A stretch of 5,299 bases of DNA from JBAXPW01 sp037132015 (GTDB lineage Bacteria > Patescibacteriota > Microgenomatia > UBA1406 > GWC2-37-13). Position 1 is the stretch's first letter. Every line of letters starts with the position of its first letter. Below the pieces are notes generated by a model. The model was not told the origin of the DNA and ran no database searches. It worked only from the letters and a program-made list of their open reading frames with translations. Of the stretch, positions 1 to 5,069 are shown piece after piece. The stretch spans positions 1 to 5,299 of the forward strand of contig JBAXPW010000091.1 in NCBI GenBank assembly GCA_037132015.1, given 5' to 3'. The position numbers and the translations under genes are program-made.

Positions 1-9
1 TTTCATATC

Positions 10-27
10 CTTGTATTGTATTACAAG
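10..27. repeat. Small inverted repeat upstream of the deacetylase gene
   Basis: CTTGTA (10-15) and TACAAG (22-27) are perfect inverted complements around a 6-nt centre. No T-tract follows on either strand, so it does not look like a normal intrinsic terminator. It could be a regulator half-site pair, the end of an upstream transcript, or chance in AT-rich DNA. Apart from this and the -10 element at 81-86, I see nothing in positions 1-92. Confidence 0.25.
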
Positions 28-80
28 TGTTCGGATTCCGTTGAGAACTCATAATATATCACACACATGATAAGACACAG

Positions 81-92
81 TATAATATACCA
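81..92 (+). promoter_or_regulatory. -10 element just before the deacetylase start (leaderless promoter)
   Basis: A perfect TATAAT (81-86) is followed by six nucleotides and then the ATG at 93. With the usual 6-8 nt from -10 box to transcription start, RNA would begin at or next to the start codon, giving a leaderless mRNA. No Shine-Dalgarno sequence precedes this ATG. No good -35 hexamer lies 16-18 nt upstream, so promoter strength is uncertain. Confidence 0.6.
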
Positions 93-1085
93 ATGAAAAT
101 AGTATATTCGTCCAAGCATCAGCGACACTTTCCGCTTTCACACCTTCAAGAGTATGGGAATGAAGAGTATCCCGAAATACCAAAACGCGTCGAGATAATA
201 AAATCTACTCTAACTCAGAATCATTTTGGAGAATTTGAAGAACCTTCACATTATGATGAAACAATACTTCGTGAAATCCATTCAAACGAATATATCAATT
301 ATCTAATCAGTCTAAAAAACATAATATCAGATGATGGATATCATATCCCAACAACCTTTTCAAACACTCCAGAAAAAAAAGATATTCATTCTCTTGGTTA
401 CTTTAGTTCAGATCTCAGTGCACCAGTGAATAACGATATTTTTGAAGAAGCAAGCATCAGCCTTTCGTGTGCCCACACTGCCACTGATTTGTTGTTAAAA
501 GGTGAACATATTACCTTTTCTCTTTCTCGACCTCCGGGACATCATGCTATGAAAAATAAAATGGGAGGATTTTGTTATCTCAATAACACCGCCTATTCGG
601 CACAACTACTTTCGAAACACGGAAGAGTTGCCATTCTAGACGTTGATGAGCATCATGGAAATGGTACTCAGGATATATTTTATGAACGAAATGATGTCTT
701 TACTCTATCACTACATGCTGATCCAAAGGGATTTTATCCATTTCATTGGGGATTTGAGGATGAATTAGGTGCTGGAAAGGGGAGAGGATATAATCTCAAT
801 ATTCCACTCCCGCCACAAACAAATAACGCTACCTATCAACCACATCTTGAAAAAGCGATACACACAATTGCACAATTTGATCCTTCATATCTCGTCGTCG
901 CCTTGGGATTTGATACATATGAAAAAGATACTCTTGGCAACTTTCTCTTGACTTCTGAGTATTATAGTACGATGGCAAAAACAATAGCCACACTTAAAAA
1001 ACCCACGGTCTTTATCCTTGAGGGAGGCTATTATCTACCCGATCTCGGAACAAACACCCTCACATTTCTCCACCATTTTGTATGA
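93..1085 (+). CDS. Histone deacetylase-superfamily zinc amidohydrolase (acetylpolyamine amidohydrolase-like)
   Basis: This 330-aa protein is a complete arginase-fold deacetylase of the HDAC/AcuC/AphA superfamily. Such enzymes remove acetyl groups from amines such as acetylpolyamines or acetyl-lysine, using a zinc-bound water. Visible motifs in order are: RVEII near 32-36 in the N-terminal substrate-rim region; GYFSSDLSAP at 102-111; RPPGHHA at 146-152 with the catalytic pair H150/H151; GGFCYLNN at 158-165; DVDEHHGNG at 183-191 with zinc ligands D185 and H187; GFDTYEKD at 272-279 with third zinc ligand D274; and EGGYY at 310-314, where Y313 should be the transition-state tyrosine. Residue roles come from alignment in mind with HDAC8 and Mycoplana AphA. 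The length and the GYF...AP segment resemble bacterial acetylpolyamine amidohydrolases more than AcuC, but the substrate cannot be settled. There is no signal peptide, so the protein is probably cytoplasmic. The start at 93 is supported by the TATAAT 6 nt upstream and a conventional N-terminus. The stop is TGA, after a natural C-terminus. Confidence 0.95.
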   Translation: MKIVYSSKHQRHFPLSHLQEYGNEEYPEIPKRVEIIKSTLTQNHFGEFEEPSHYDETILREIHSNEYINYLISLKNIISDDGYHIPTTFSNTPEKKDIHSLGYFSSDLSAPVNNDIFEEASISLSCAHTATDLLLKGEHITFSLSRPPGHHAMKNKMGGFCYLNNTAYSAQLLSKHGRVAILDVDEHHGNGTQDIFYERNDVFTLSLHADPKGFYPFHWGFEDELGAGKGRGYNLNIPLPPQTNNATYQPHLEKAIHTIAQFDPSYLVVALGFDTYEKDTLGNFLLTSEYYSTMAKTIATLKKPTVFILEGGYYLPDLGTNTLTFLHHFV

Positions 1086-1093
1086 TCTTATAG

Positions 1094-1104
1094 TATAATT
1101 TGGG
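1094..1104 (+). promoter_or_regulatory. -10 element before the broken gene (leaderless promoter)
   Basis: A perfect TATAAT (1094-1099) is followed by TTGGG and then an ATG at 1105. This is the same geometry as before the deacetylase gene at 93. It lies in the 19-nt gap after the deacetylase stop. No convincing -35 box is visible at normal spacing. Its presence is the main reason for placing the original gene start at 1105 rather than at the later ATG (1215). Confidence 0.5.
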
Positions 1105-1214
1105 ATGGAGAAACCAATAACTAGACAAAAACTTTATTTTGTTCGACAACCATTTACTCTGCCCCCCAATATGAACATCAATATGATCCTCAGGAACTAG
1201 TAATATTAAAGGGA

Positions 1215-1601
1215 ATGGCGTTACTCAACGCGCGCCCTTTGATACAACATCTTATTTCTGATCCTGATCTAGATCAAAAAATAGAGAATACGGATGGGGA
1301 TCGATTTGGTATAGCTTTGAGTGGACTCAATATTTTAGCACGCCGTTTGAATTTACATCTACCTGATTGGCAATATTTTTATGTAGGTCAATGTCGTAAT
1401 GGAGAAATAGAAATTCAACATGCAGACACCACAAAAAGAAGATATTCATTAAAAGGGCAAACTGAACACAGAGGGGAATTTAATCTCGGTTTAGCATATC
1501 ATGCCTTTCCAAATGGTATAACGATAATACAAGCGACAAGTTCTCCACCTTCAAAATACGGAAACTACACACAAAGTATTTTCATTAAAAGGGCAAACTG
1601 A
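1215..1601 (+). CDS. Hypothetical protein: longest intact ORF inside the broken gene
   Basis: This 128-aa open frame is the part an automated gene caller would report. It reads as a real soluble protein, with a helical start (MALLNARPLIQHL), a mixed middle (RRLNLHLPDWQYFYVGQC) and a beta-rich end (GEFNLGLAYHAFPNGITIIQAT). It has no transmembrane segment and no motif I recognise. The ATG at 1215 is probably not the original start, because the frame is open back to 1125 with protein-like content and the promoter-like TATAAT lies before 1105. A TAATAT at 1201-1206 could act as a weak -10 for the short form. The last residues (about FIKRAN) come from reading into the second repeat copy out of frame, so the C-terminus is not native. 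It may still be expressed as a truncated protein. Confidence 0.45.
   Translation: MALLNARPLIQHLISDPDLDQKIENTDGDRFGIALSGLNILARRLNLHLPDWQYFYVGQCRNGEIEIQHADTTKRRYSLKGQTEHRGEFNLGLAYHAFPNGITIIQATSSPPSKYGNYTQSIFIKRAN
1445..1551 (+). repeat. Direct repeat copy 1 (~107 bp, internal to the broken gene)
   Basis: The segment starting TTCATTAAAAGGGC recurs 136 bp downstream at 1581-1689. I count three substitutions by eye, at 1476 (G versus A), 1500 (C versus G) and 1502 (T versus A), and a 2-nt insertion in copy 2 after position 1676. Copy 1 is in frame with the ORF and encodes SLKGQTEHRGEFNLGLAYHAF and onward to the SSPP turn. Confidence 0.9.
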
Positions 1602-1689
1602 ACACAGAGGGAAATTTAATCTCGGTTTAGCATATGAAGCCTTTCCAAATGGTATAACGATAATACAAGCGACAAGTTTTCTCCACCTT
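1581..1689 (+). repeat. Direct repeat copy 2 (out of frame with copy 1)
   Basis: This is the second copy of the segment at 1445-1551, offset by 136 bp, which is not a multiple of three. It therefore encodes nearly the same peptide in a different frame (HRGKFNLGLAYEAF). Two extra T residues at 1677-1680 make the total offset 138 bp, exactly 46 codons, after the repeat. The 29 bp between the copies (1552-1580) is not repeated after copy 2, so this is not a simple recent tandem duplication. Confidence 0.9.
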
Positions 1690-1778
1690 TACTCCATATT
1701 AAGGCAATAGTAGAGTATAGACAGGAATTAACGGATAAAATAAGGTTTCTAAGAAAAAGCGTACTACGAAGAGGCTAA

Positions 1779-1887
1779 ACTACTTACACAATCCAAAGTA
1801 TAACTTCACAACCATCCTCCAAATCTTATATAATCACTTTTAATACATTCCTTCCTGTTTAAAATTCACACTATCATATTCTCAAAT
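1779..1887. other. Intergenic gap between convergent genes
   Basis: This AT-rich stretch separates the end of the broken gene (+) from the stop of the acetyltransferase (-). I see no RNA gene, no repeat and no convincing hairpin plus T-tract on either strand. Confidence 0.5.
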
Positions 1888-2883
1888 CTATTCATTCACA
1901 ATCGTAAAGAGCCAGAGAGAGTTAAATTTTCGATAATATTCTGCAACGTGTTCTTCATAGAGTTCGATATTTTTTCCATCTGTTTGTATGAGTGAGGTGC
2001 GCATCAAAGGTTCCTCCGCTGGATGAAATCCTGCATGAATAGCCGTCCTATACGCCTCAGGTACACATTCTGCCTCGATGATCTGAGCTCCTTTATTTTG
2101 CGCATCTTCTATCGTTCGCGCTAATAGCATATCAAAGAACTCTGAGGGACAATCTTTAGATTTGATCCAATCATTTGACTCACAAATTTTAATTGATACC
2201 TGTTCTTTATTTGGCAACATAATTTCATAATGTGTATATTCATTTATGACAACTCCCATCACATTTTTCAATGAATCTACAATAACATACACATCACTAT
2301 CCTTACTCTCTACGATACGTTTGATATACTCTGCATTATTATTGTCAGTAACATACACTGGTATTCTTTCTGAATATAAAACACTCATTTGATTTATATA
2401 ATTATTCTTTCTTTCTTCACTCTCATTTCTTAATTCACTTATTTGATATCCATCTAACAAGACAGGGGACAACTTATTTGAATTACTATTTTGAATATTT
2501 GTTATCTTATCTTTCATAAGTTGCACAATTTTTTTATCAGTTATGCGTGCAGGAATATTTCCTCCAATCCAAACCCAATAATAATTTTTTAATTTAACCT
2601 CTGCTTCAATTTGAAATGAAAAATTACGAATATGAAAACTTTGAATGATCGATCGAAACTCATAAAGTGATGATTCTGTAAGAAAAAATCGAACTGAAAC
2701 ACGGCTCAAAACATCATCGGAATACTCCAGTAACAATGGCTCAAGTTCTTTTGAAAGATACTCTACCACTTCTTCACCTTTGGTTATCAAAAATGGACAT
2801 GAACCTTTTACCCGATTCATTTTTTCTTGATAAGCAAGCCCACTCGCAGATCCAATATTTGAAAGTATATTATTTGATTGCAT
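1888..2883 (-). CDS. GNAT-family N-acetyltransferase (family call tentative)
   Basis: The ORF is open from an ATG at 2901 (337 aa). I prefer the ATG at 2883 (331 aa, MQSNNILSN) because a perfect TATAAT lies only 7 nt upstream of it, and the upstream ATG would sit before the promoter. Using the 331-aa numbering, the C-terminal half (about 150-300) looks like a GNAT acetyl-CoA transferase. A helix ending in MSVLYSERIPVYV leads into D-N-N-N-A-E-Y. A beta hairpin follows, VYVIVDSLKNVMGVVI (about 198-213), where GNATs place strand 4. Next comes a helix rich in Ala, Arg and Glu (LLARTIEDAQNKGAQIIEAE) and an AIHAGFHPAEE segment resembling the typical GNAT ending with a GF turn. The pattern recalls AblB-type beta-lysine acetyltransferases. 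The classic Q/R-x-x-G-x-G/A acetyl-CoA loop is not obvious. The N-terminal ~140 residues, including YYWVWIGGN, are a domain I do not recognise. The acceptor substrate is unknown, and there is no signal peptide or membrane segment. Confidence 0.75.
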   Translation of the reverse strand: MQSNNILSNIGSASGLAYQEKMNRVKGSCPFLITKGEEVVEYLSKELEPLLLEYSDDVLSRVSVRFFLTESSLYEFRSIIQSFHIRNFSFQIEAEVKLKNYYWVWIGGNIPARITDKKIVQLMKDKITNIQNSNSNKLSPVLLDGYQISELRNESEERKNNYINQMSVLYSERIPVYVTDNNNAEYIKRIVESKDSDVYVIVDSLKNVMGVVINEYTHYEIMLPNKEQVSIKICESNDWIKSKDCPSEFFDMLLARTIEDAQNKGAQIIEAECVPEAYRTAIHAGFHPAEEPLMRTSLIQTDGKNIELYEEHVAEYYRKFNSLWLFTIVNE

Positions 2884-2907
2884 AGTGGAAATTATATACA
2901 ATGAAGT
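2874..2907 (+). promoter_or_regulatory. Promoter of the transporter gene (leaderless)
   Basis: On the plus strand, TTGATT (2874-2879) is followed by exactly 17 nt and then TACAAT (2897-2902), which differs from TATAAT at one position. The transporter ATG starts 5 nt later at 2908. The -35 box lies inside the acetyltransferase coding region. The -10 box directly abuts the opposite-strand TATAAT (2891-2896), so the two promoters form a compact back-to-back pair with identical -35 hexamers. Confidence 0.6.
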
Positions 2908-2920
2908 ATGAATAAATCAA
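2884..2920 (-). promoter_or_regulatory. Promoter of the acetyltransferase gene (leaderless)
   Basis: On the minus strand, TTGATT (2920-2915) is followed by 18 nt and then a perfect TATAAT (2896-2891). The ATG at 2883 starts 7 nt after the -10 box, so transcription should start at or beside the start codon. The -35 box lies inside the first codons of the divergent transporter gene. This arrangement decides the start choice for the acetyltransferase. Confidence 0.65.
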
Positions 2921-3786
2921 TGTTATTATTCTTAGCAATAATTATCGGATTTGTATTTCCTCAAATCCATGTGTTGAGCTTCATCATAAAATACCTATTG
3001 ATGATTATGTTATTTAGTGCATTCTTATCTATTGAAATAAACAAATCTCTCCTCAATATCAAACTTCCCATCCTCTTCATAAGTAACATTCTATTTGCAT
3101 TTGTTGCTTATTATTGTATTTCATATTTCCATAGAGAATTAGCACTCATTGTTTTTATTTCTATCATTGGTCCTTCAGCAACAGCATCACCAGCTATCAT
3201 CTCATTATTAAAGGGAAATTTACAGTTTATCACAGCTCAAGTTCTGTTAAGTAATATCCTTACCGCACTTACGCTTCCGTATTTTATTTCACTTATTTAC
3301 TCCTCGAGTCAGACTGCTGATACCTTCCCGATGATACGTGATATTCTTATCATTATTCTTGCTCCTTTTATTGTGGCACAAATTATCAAGAATACTATGC
3401 ACCATCTTCATACATTTATCATTCGTTCACGATTAGTAGCTTTTGATTCTTTAGTTCTCGTGATTTGTATCGCAGTATCTCAATCTTCTTTTTACATACG
3501 ATCACAACAAAATATCCCAATCTCATATCTCGTAATAATCGCATTCACCGTACTTAGTACGACAATATTATGTTGGGCGCTCGGGAGGGCGATAGGGGGC
3601 AAAAAATACGCACTTGAAGCAGGTCAAGGGTTGGGAAATAAAAATACCGTATTGATGACATGGTTTGCTCTCAACTTCATCAATCCATTAGTTGCACTCG
3701 GACCTGTTTTATATCTCGTCTTTGATAGTAGTTACAACTCATACCAACTATACAAAGCAGGAACTATAAAAAAGAAAAAGAAATAA
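2908..3786 (+). CDS. BASS/SBF-type (bile acid:sodium symporter family) membrane transporter
   Basis: This 292-aa, very hydrophobic protein has about nine or ten membrane segments, roughly at 4-20, 25-43, 53-73, 78-100, 107-130, 143-162, 176-192, 204-226, 247-262 and 262-275. Family signatures are GPSATASPAI at 88-97 followed by LLKGN (100-104), matching the first unwound crossover helix, and LEAGQGLGNKNTVLMTW (236-252) with E237 and the N-x-N pair, matching the second crossover. BASS proteins usually carry organic anions with sodium, but the cargo here cannot be named. In characterised homologues the first crossover has Ser-Asn where this one has Ser-Pro (S94-P95), so sodium binding may differ. 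The N-terminus is short and starts almost directly in the first membrane segment, as expected for a leaderless start at 2908. The protein ends in a lysine tail (IKKKKKK) from an A-rich tract that may allow frameshifting. It is transcribed divergently from the acetyltransferase and convergently with metK. Confidence 0.82.
   Translation: MNKSMLLFLAIIIGFVFPQIHVLSFIIKYLLMIMLFSAFLSIEINKSLLNIKLPILFISNILFAFVAYYCISYFHRELALIVFISIIGPSATASPAIISLLKGNLQFITAQVLLSNILTALTLPYFISLIYSSSQTADTFPMIRDILIIILAPFIVAQIIKNTMHHLHTFIIRSRLVAFDSLVLVICIAVSQSSFYIRSQQNIPISYLVIIAFTVLSTTILCWALGRAIGGKKYALEAGQGLGNKNTVLMTWFALNFINPLVALGPVLYLVFDSSYNSYQLYKAGTIKKKKK
3768..3774 (+). promoter_or_regulatory. dnaX-like slippery heptamer (candidate -1 frameshift site)
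   Basis: In the transporter frame the codons are ATA AAA AAG, so positions 3768-3774 form A AAA AAG, the heptamer that drives -1 frameshifting in E. coli dnaX. The zero-frame stop TAA follows three codons later (3784-3786). The -1 frame then stays open to 3926. I see no obvious upstream SD-like stimulator or strong downstream hairpin, so activity is uncertain. Confidence 0.35.
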
Positions 3787-3926
3787 AATATCATGTCCGT
3801 GAAGAAAGGTATCACGCTGGAATTTATCCTGTTTACACCCTGACGTATTGGAAGGATGATGAATATAAGGAGGGAATGACAAGCCGAATCATCGGACAAG
3901 CAACTTTCAACTTTATAACTTTATAA
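3768..3926 (+). other. Protein-like -1 frame after the transporter (extension or gene remnant)
   Basis: This frame has no stop from 3732 to TAA at 3924-3926. From the slippery site it encodes about 52 residues, including YHVREERYHAGIYPVY, TLTYWKDDEYKEGM and SRIIGQATFNF. The composition is varied, charged and aromatic, unlike the lysine/asparagine-rich noise usual in AT-rich DNA. It has no convincing start codon of its own; an internal ATG would give only 16 residues. It could be a C-terminal tail of the transporter reached by -1 frameshifting, a tail lost by an indel in the A-rich tract, or the 3' remnant of an unrelated gene. It overlaps the last 14 bp of metK on the other strand. I do not recognise it. 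Confidence 0.35.
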
Positions 3927-5040
3927 ACTCTTTAACCTCTTCCCATGGAAAACCGTTACGTCCAAAATGTCCATAAGATGCAGTCTTGTGATAAATAGGA
4001 CGACGCAAATCTAATGTCTCAATAATACTTTTCACCGATGTATCTATCAATGTATTTATAAAACTAAGAATTACTTTTTTAGATTTTTTTTCTGTTCCAA
4101 ATGTCTCAACATCCAACATCAACGGATGTGATTGACCTATCACATATGCCAACCGTACTTCAGCCTGTCGTGCAAGTCCATGAGCAACTATATTTTTAGC
4201 AATATAACGAGCCACATAAGCTCCTGATCTATCTACTTTAGAAGGATCTTTTCCGCTAAATGCGCCTCCACCAACTCGTGCATATCCGCCATACGTATCA
4301 ACGACTATCTTTCTTCCCGTAACACCTGTATCAGACGCAGGACCGCCAATATGCCATACACCCGTTCCATTCACAATGACATCTTCTTCATCAATACCAA
4401 ATCCATACGAACTCAACACTGGCGTTACGACAAATGTATATAGATCTCTCTTGACCTGTTCAAGCGATATATCTTCTTTATGTGGAACTGCGATGACAAG
4501 AGGGGAGATTGCTATAGGTTTCCCCTTTTTATCGTACTGTACTGTTACCTGAGTTTTTCCATCAGGTCGCAAATAAGCAAGAGTTTTGTCCTCACGCACA
4601 GTATCAATTCTCTCAGCTAATCGATGAGCAAGCGTGATAGGAAGGGGAAAAAATTCCTCAGTATCATCATTTGCATATCCAAACATCATACCCTGATCTC
4701 CAGCGCCATCTTGATCTACTCCAACTGCAATCTCTGGAGATTGTTGATGTATTAACACGTCAATCGATGATTTATCTGTAAAATTCAATATCTGATCTGT
4801 ATATCCAAGTCGTTTTATTTCTTCACGCGCAATTTTTTCAAAATTAACCTTTGCTTGCGCATTGACTTCTCCCGCTAACACAACTTTTTCTATTGTTACT
4901 AAGGTCTCTACAGCAACGCGACCATGTGGATCTTGTTCTAATACTGCATCAACTATAGCATCACTGATTTGATCACATACTTTATCTGGGTGTCCTGCAC
5001 AAACTGATTCGGATGTAAAGGAAGTATGAAATGTAGCCAT
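3913..5040 (-). CDS. metK: S-adenosylmethionine synthetase (methionine adenosyltransferase)
   Basis: This 375-aa enzyme makes S-adenosylmethionine from ATP and methionine, releasing phosphate and pyrophosphate; it is cytoplasmic and normally a tetramer. The three-domain family is unmistakable. GHPDK is at 16-20 (H17 and D19 at the ATP and metal site), followed by DQISDAI and E45 in VAVETLV. GDQGMMFGYA is at 114-123. LRPDGKTQVTVQYD is at 157-170. GGPASDTGVTGRK begins at 232 and continues into VDTYGGYARVGGG. FSGKDPSKVDRSGAY is at 261-275, with the phosphate-binding lysine K264. Near the C-terminus are RPIYHKTASYGHFGR (347-361) and FPWE. The length is close to the usual 380-400. The start is fixed by GGAGGA seven nt upstream of the ATG and by the family N-terminus (FTSESVCAGHPDK). 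Its leader carries a SAM-sensing riboswitch, so expression is expected to fall as SAM accumulates. It converges with the transporter; the downstream gap is under 130 bp. Confidence 0.99.
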   Translation of the reverse strand: MATFHTSFTSESVCAGHPDKVCDQISDAIVDAVLEQDPHGRVAVETLVTIEKVVLAGEVNAQAKVNFEKIAREEIKRLGYTDQILNFTDKSSIDVLIHQQSPEIAVGVDQDGAGDQGMMFGYANDDTEEFFPLPITLAHRLAERIDTVREDKTLAYLRPDGKTQVTVQYDKKGKPIAISPLVIAVPHKEDISLEQVKRDLYTFVVTPVLSSYGFGIDEEDVIVNGTGVWHIGGPASDTGVTGRKIVVDTYGGYARVGGGAFSGKDPSKVDRSGAYVARYIAKNIVAHGLARQAEVRLAYVIGQSHPLMLDVETFGTEKKSKKVILSFINTLIDTSVKSIIETLDLRRPIYHKTASYGHFGRNGFPWEEVKEFIKL

Positions 5041-5069
5041 AAAAAAATCCTCCGCTTTGAGAGGAGGAT
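5041..5069 (-). terminator. Intrinsic terminator hairpin that also contains the metK Shine-Dalgarno sequence
   Basis: On the minus strand, ATCCTCC (5069-5063) pairs perfectly over 7 bp with GGAGGAT (5053-5047) around a 9-nt loop. Seven T residues (5047-5041) follow, and then immediately the metK ATG. This is a classic intrinsic terminator. The 3' arm GGAGGA (5053-5048) is also an ideal Shine-Dalgarno sequence, 7 nt from the ATG. The same hairpin can therefore stop transcription just before the gene or hide the ribosome binding site in any read-through RNA. Confidence 0.85.
5048..5053 (-). promoter_or_regulatory. metK: metK ribosome binding site (GGAGGA)
   Basis: GGAGGA lies 7 nt before the ATG and is a near-perfect anti-SD match. 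It is the only strong Shine-Dalgarno sequence before any gene in this window. It lies wholly in the 3' arm of the regulatory hairpin. Confidence 0.85.

Larger units (their letters stand above)
1105..1778 (+). pseudogene. Broken gene of unknown family: frameshift plus out-of-frame internal duplication
   Basis: Three reading segments appear to be pieces of one gene. The first begins with ATG at 1105, 5 nt after a TATAAT, and reads MEKPITRQKLYFV... to a run of six C (1162-1167). There the protein-like reading moves by -1 into the frame of the 1215-1601 ORF; between the C run and 1215 that frame reads QYEHQYDPQELVILKG. One missing C would explain this. The middle segment then runs to a TGA at 1599-1601, caused by a second copy of a ~107 bp segment in the wrong frame. 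A 2-nt insertion (TT) near 1677-1680 in that second copy brings reading back to the middle segment's frame. From 1680 a basic, helix-like tail (SPPLLHIKAIVEYRQE...) runs to TAA at 1776-1778. Restoring one base and dropping the duplication would give about 178 residues. I do not recognise the family. The three-segment reconstruction is inference; an assembly error at the C run is possible. Confidence 0.5.

Noticed and set aside
769..951. 60-aa plus-strand ORF inside the deacetylase gene
   Set aside because: It lies wholly within a well-supported gene in another frame, with no promoter or family signal of its own.
1445..1689. Direct repeat as an insertion-sequence or target-site feature
   Set aside because: Both copies are coding-derived and encode the same peptide, without terminal inverted repeats or a transposase, so an intragenic duplication is the better explanation.
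1105..1778. Recoded TGA (as in Gracilibacteria, UGA as glycine) explaining the early stop at 1599
   Set aside because: The deacetylase ends at TGA exactly where its family should end. Reading the 1599 TGA as glycine leads to a TAA five codons later, so it does not restore the gene.
3793..3843. Small ORF MSVKKGITLEFILFTP after the transporter
   Set aside because: Only 16 codons, no SD or promoter; the overlapping frame is more protein-like.
3884..3899. CCGA/TCGG hairpin between transporter and metK as a terminator
   Set aside because: The stem is only 4 bp and is not followed by a T-tract on either strand.
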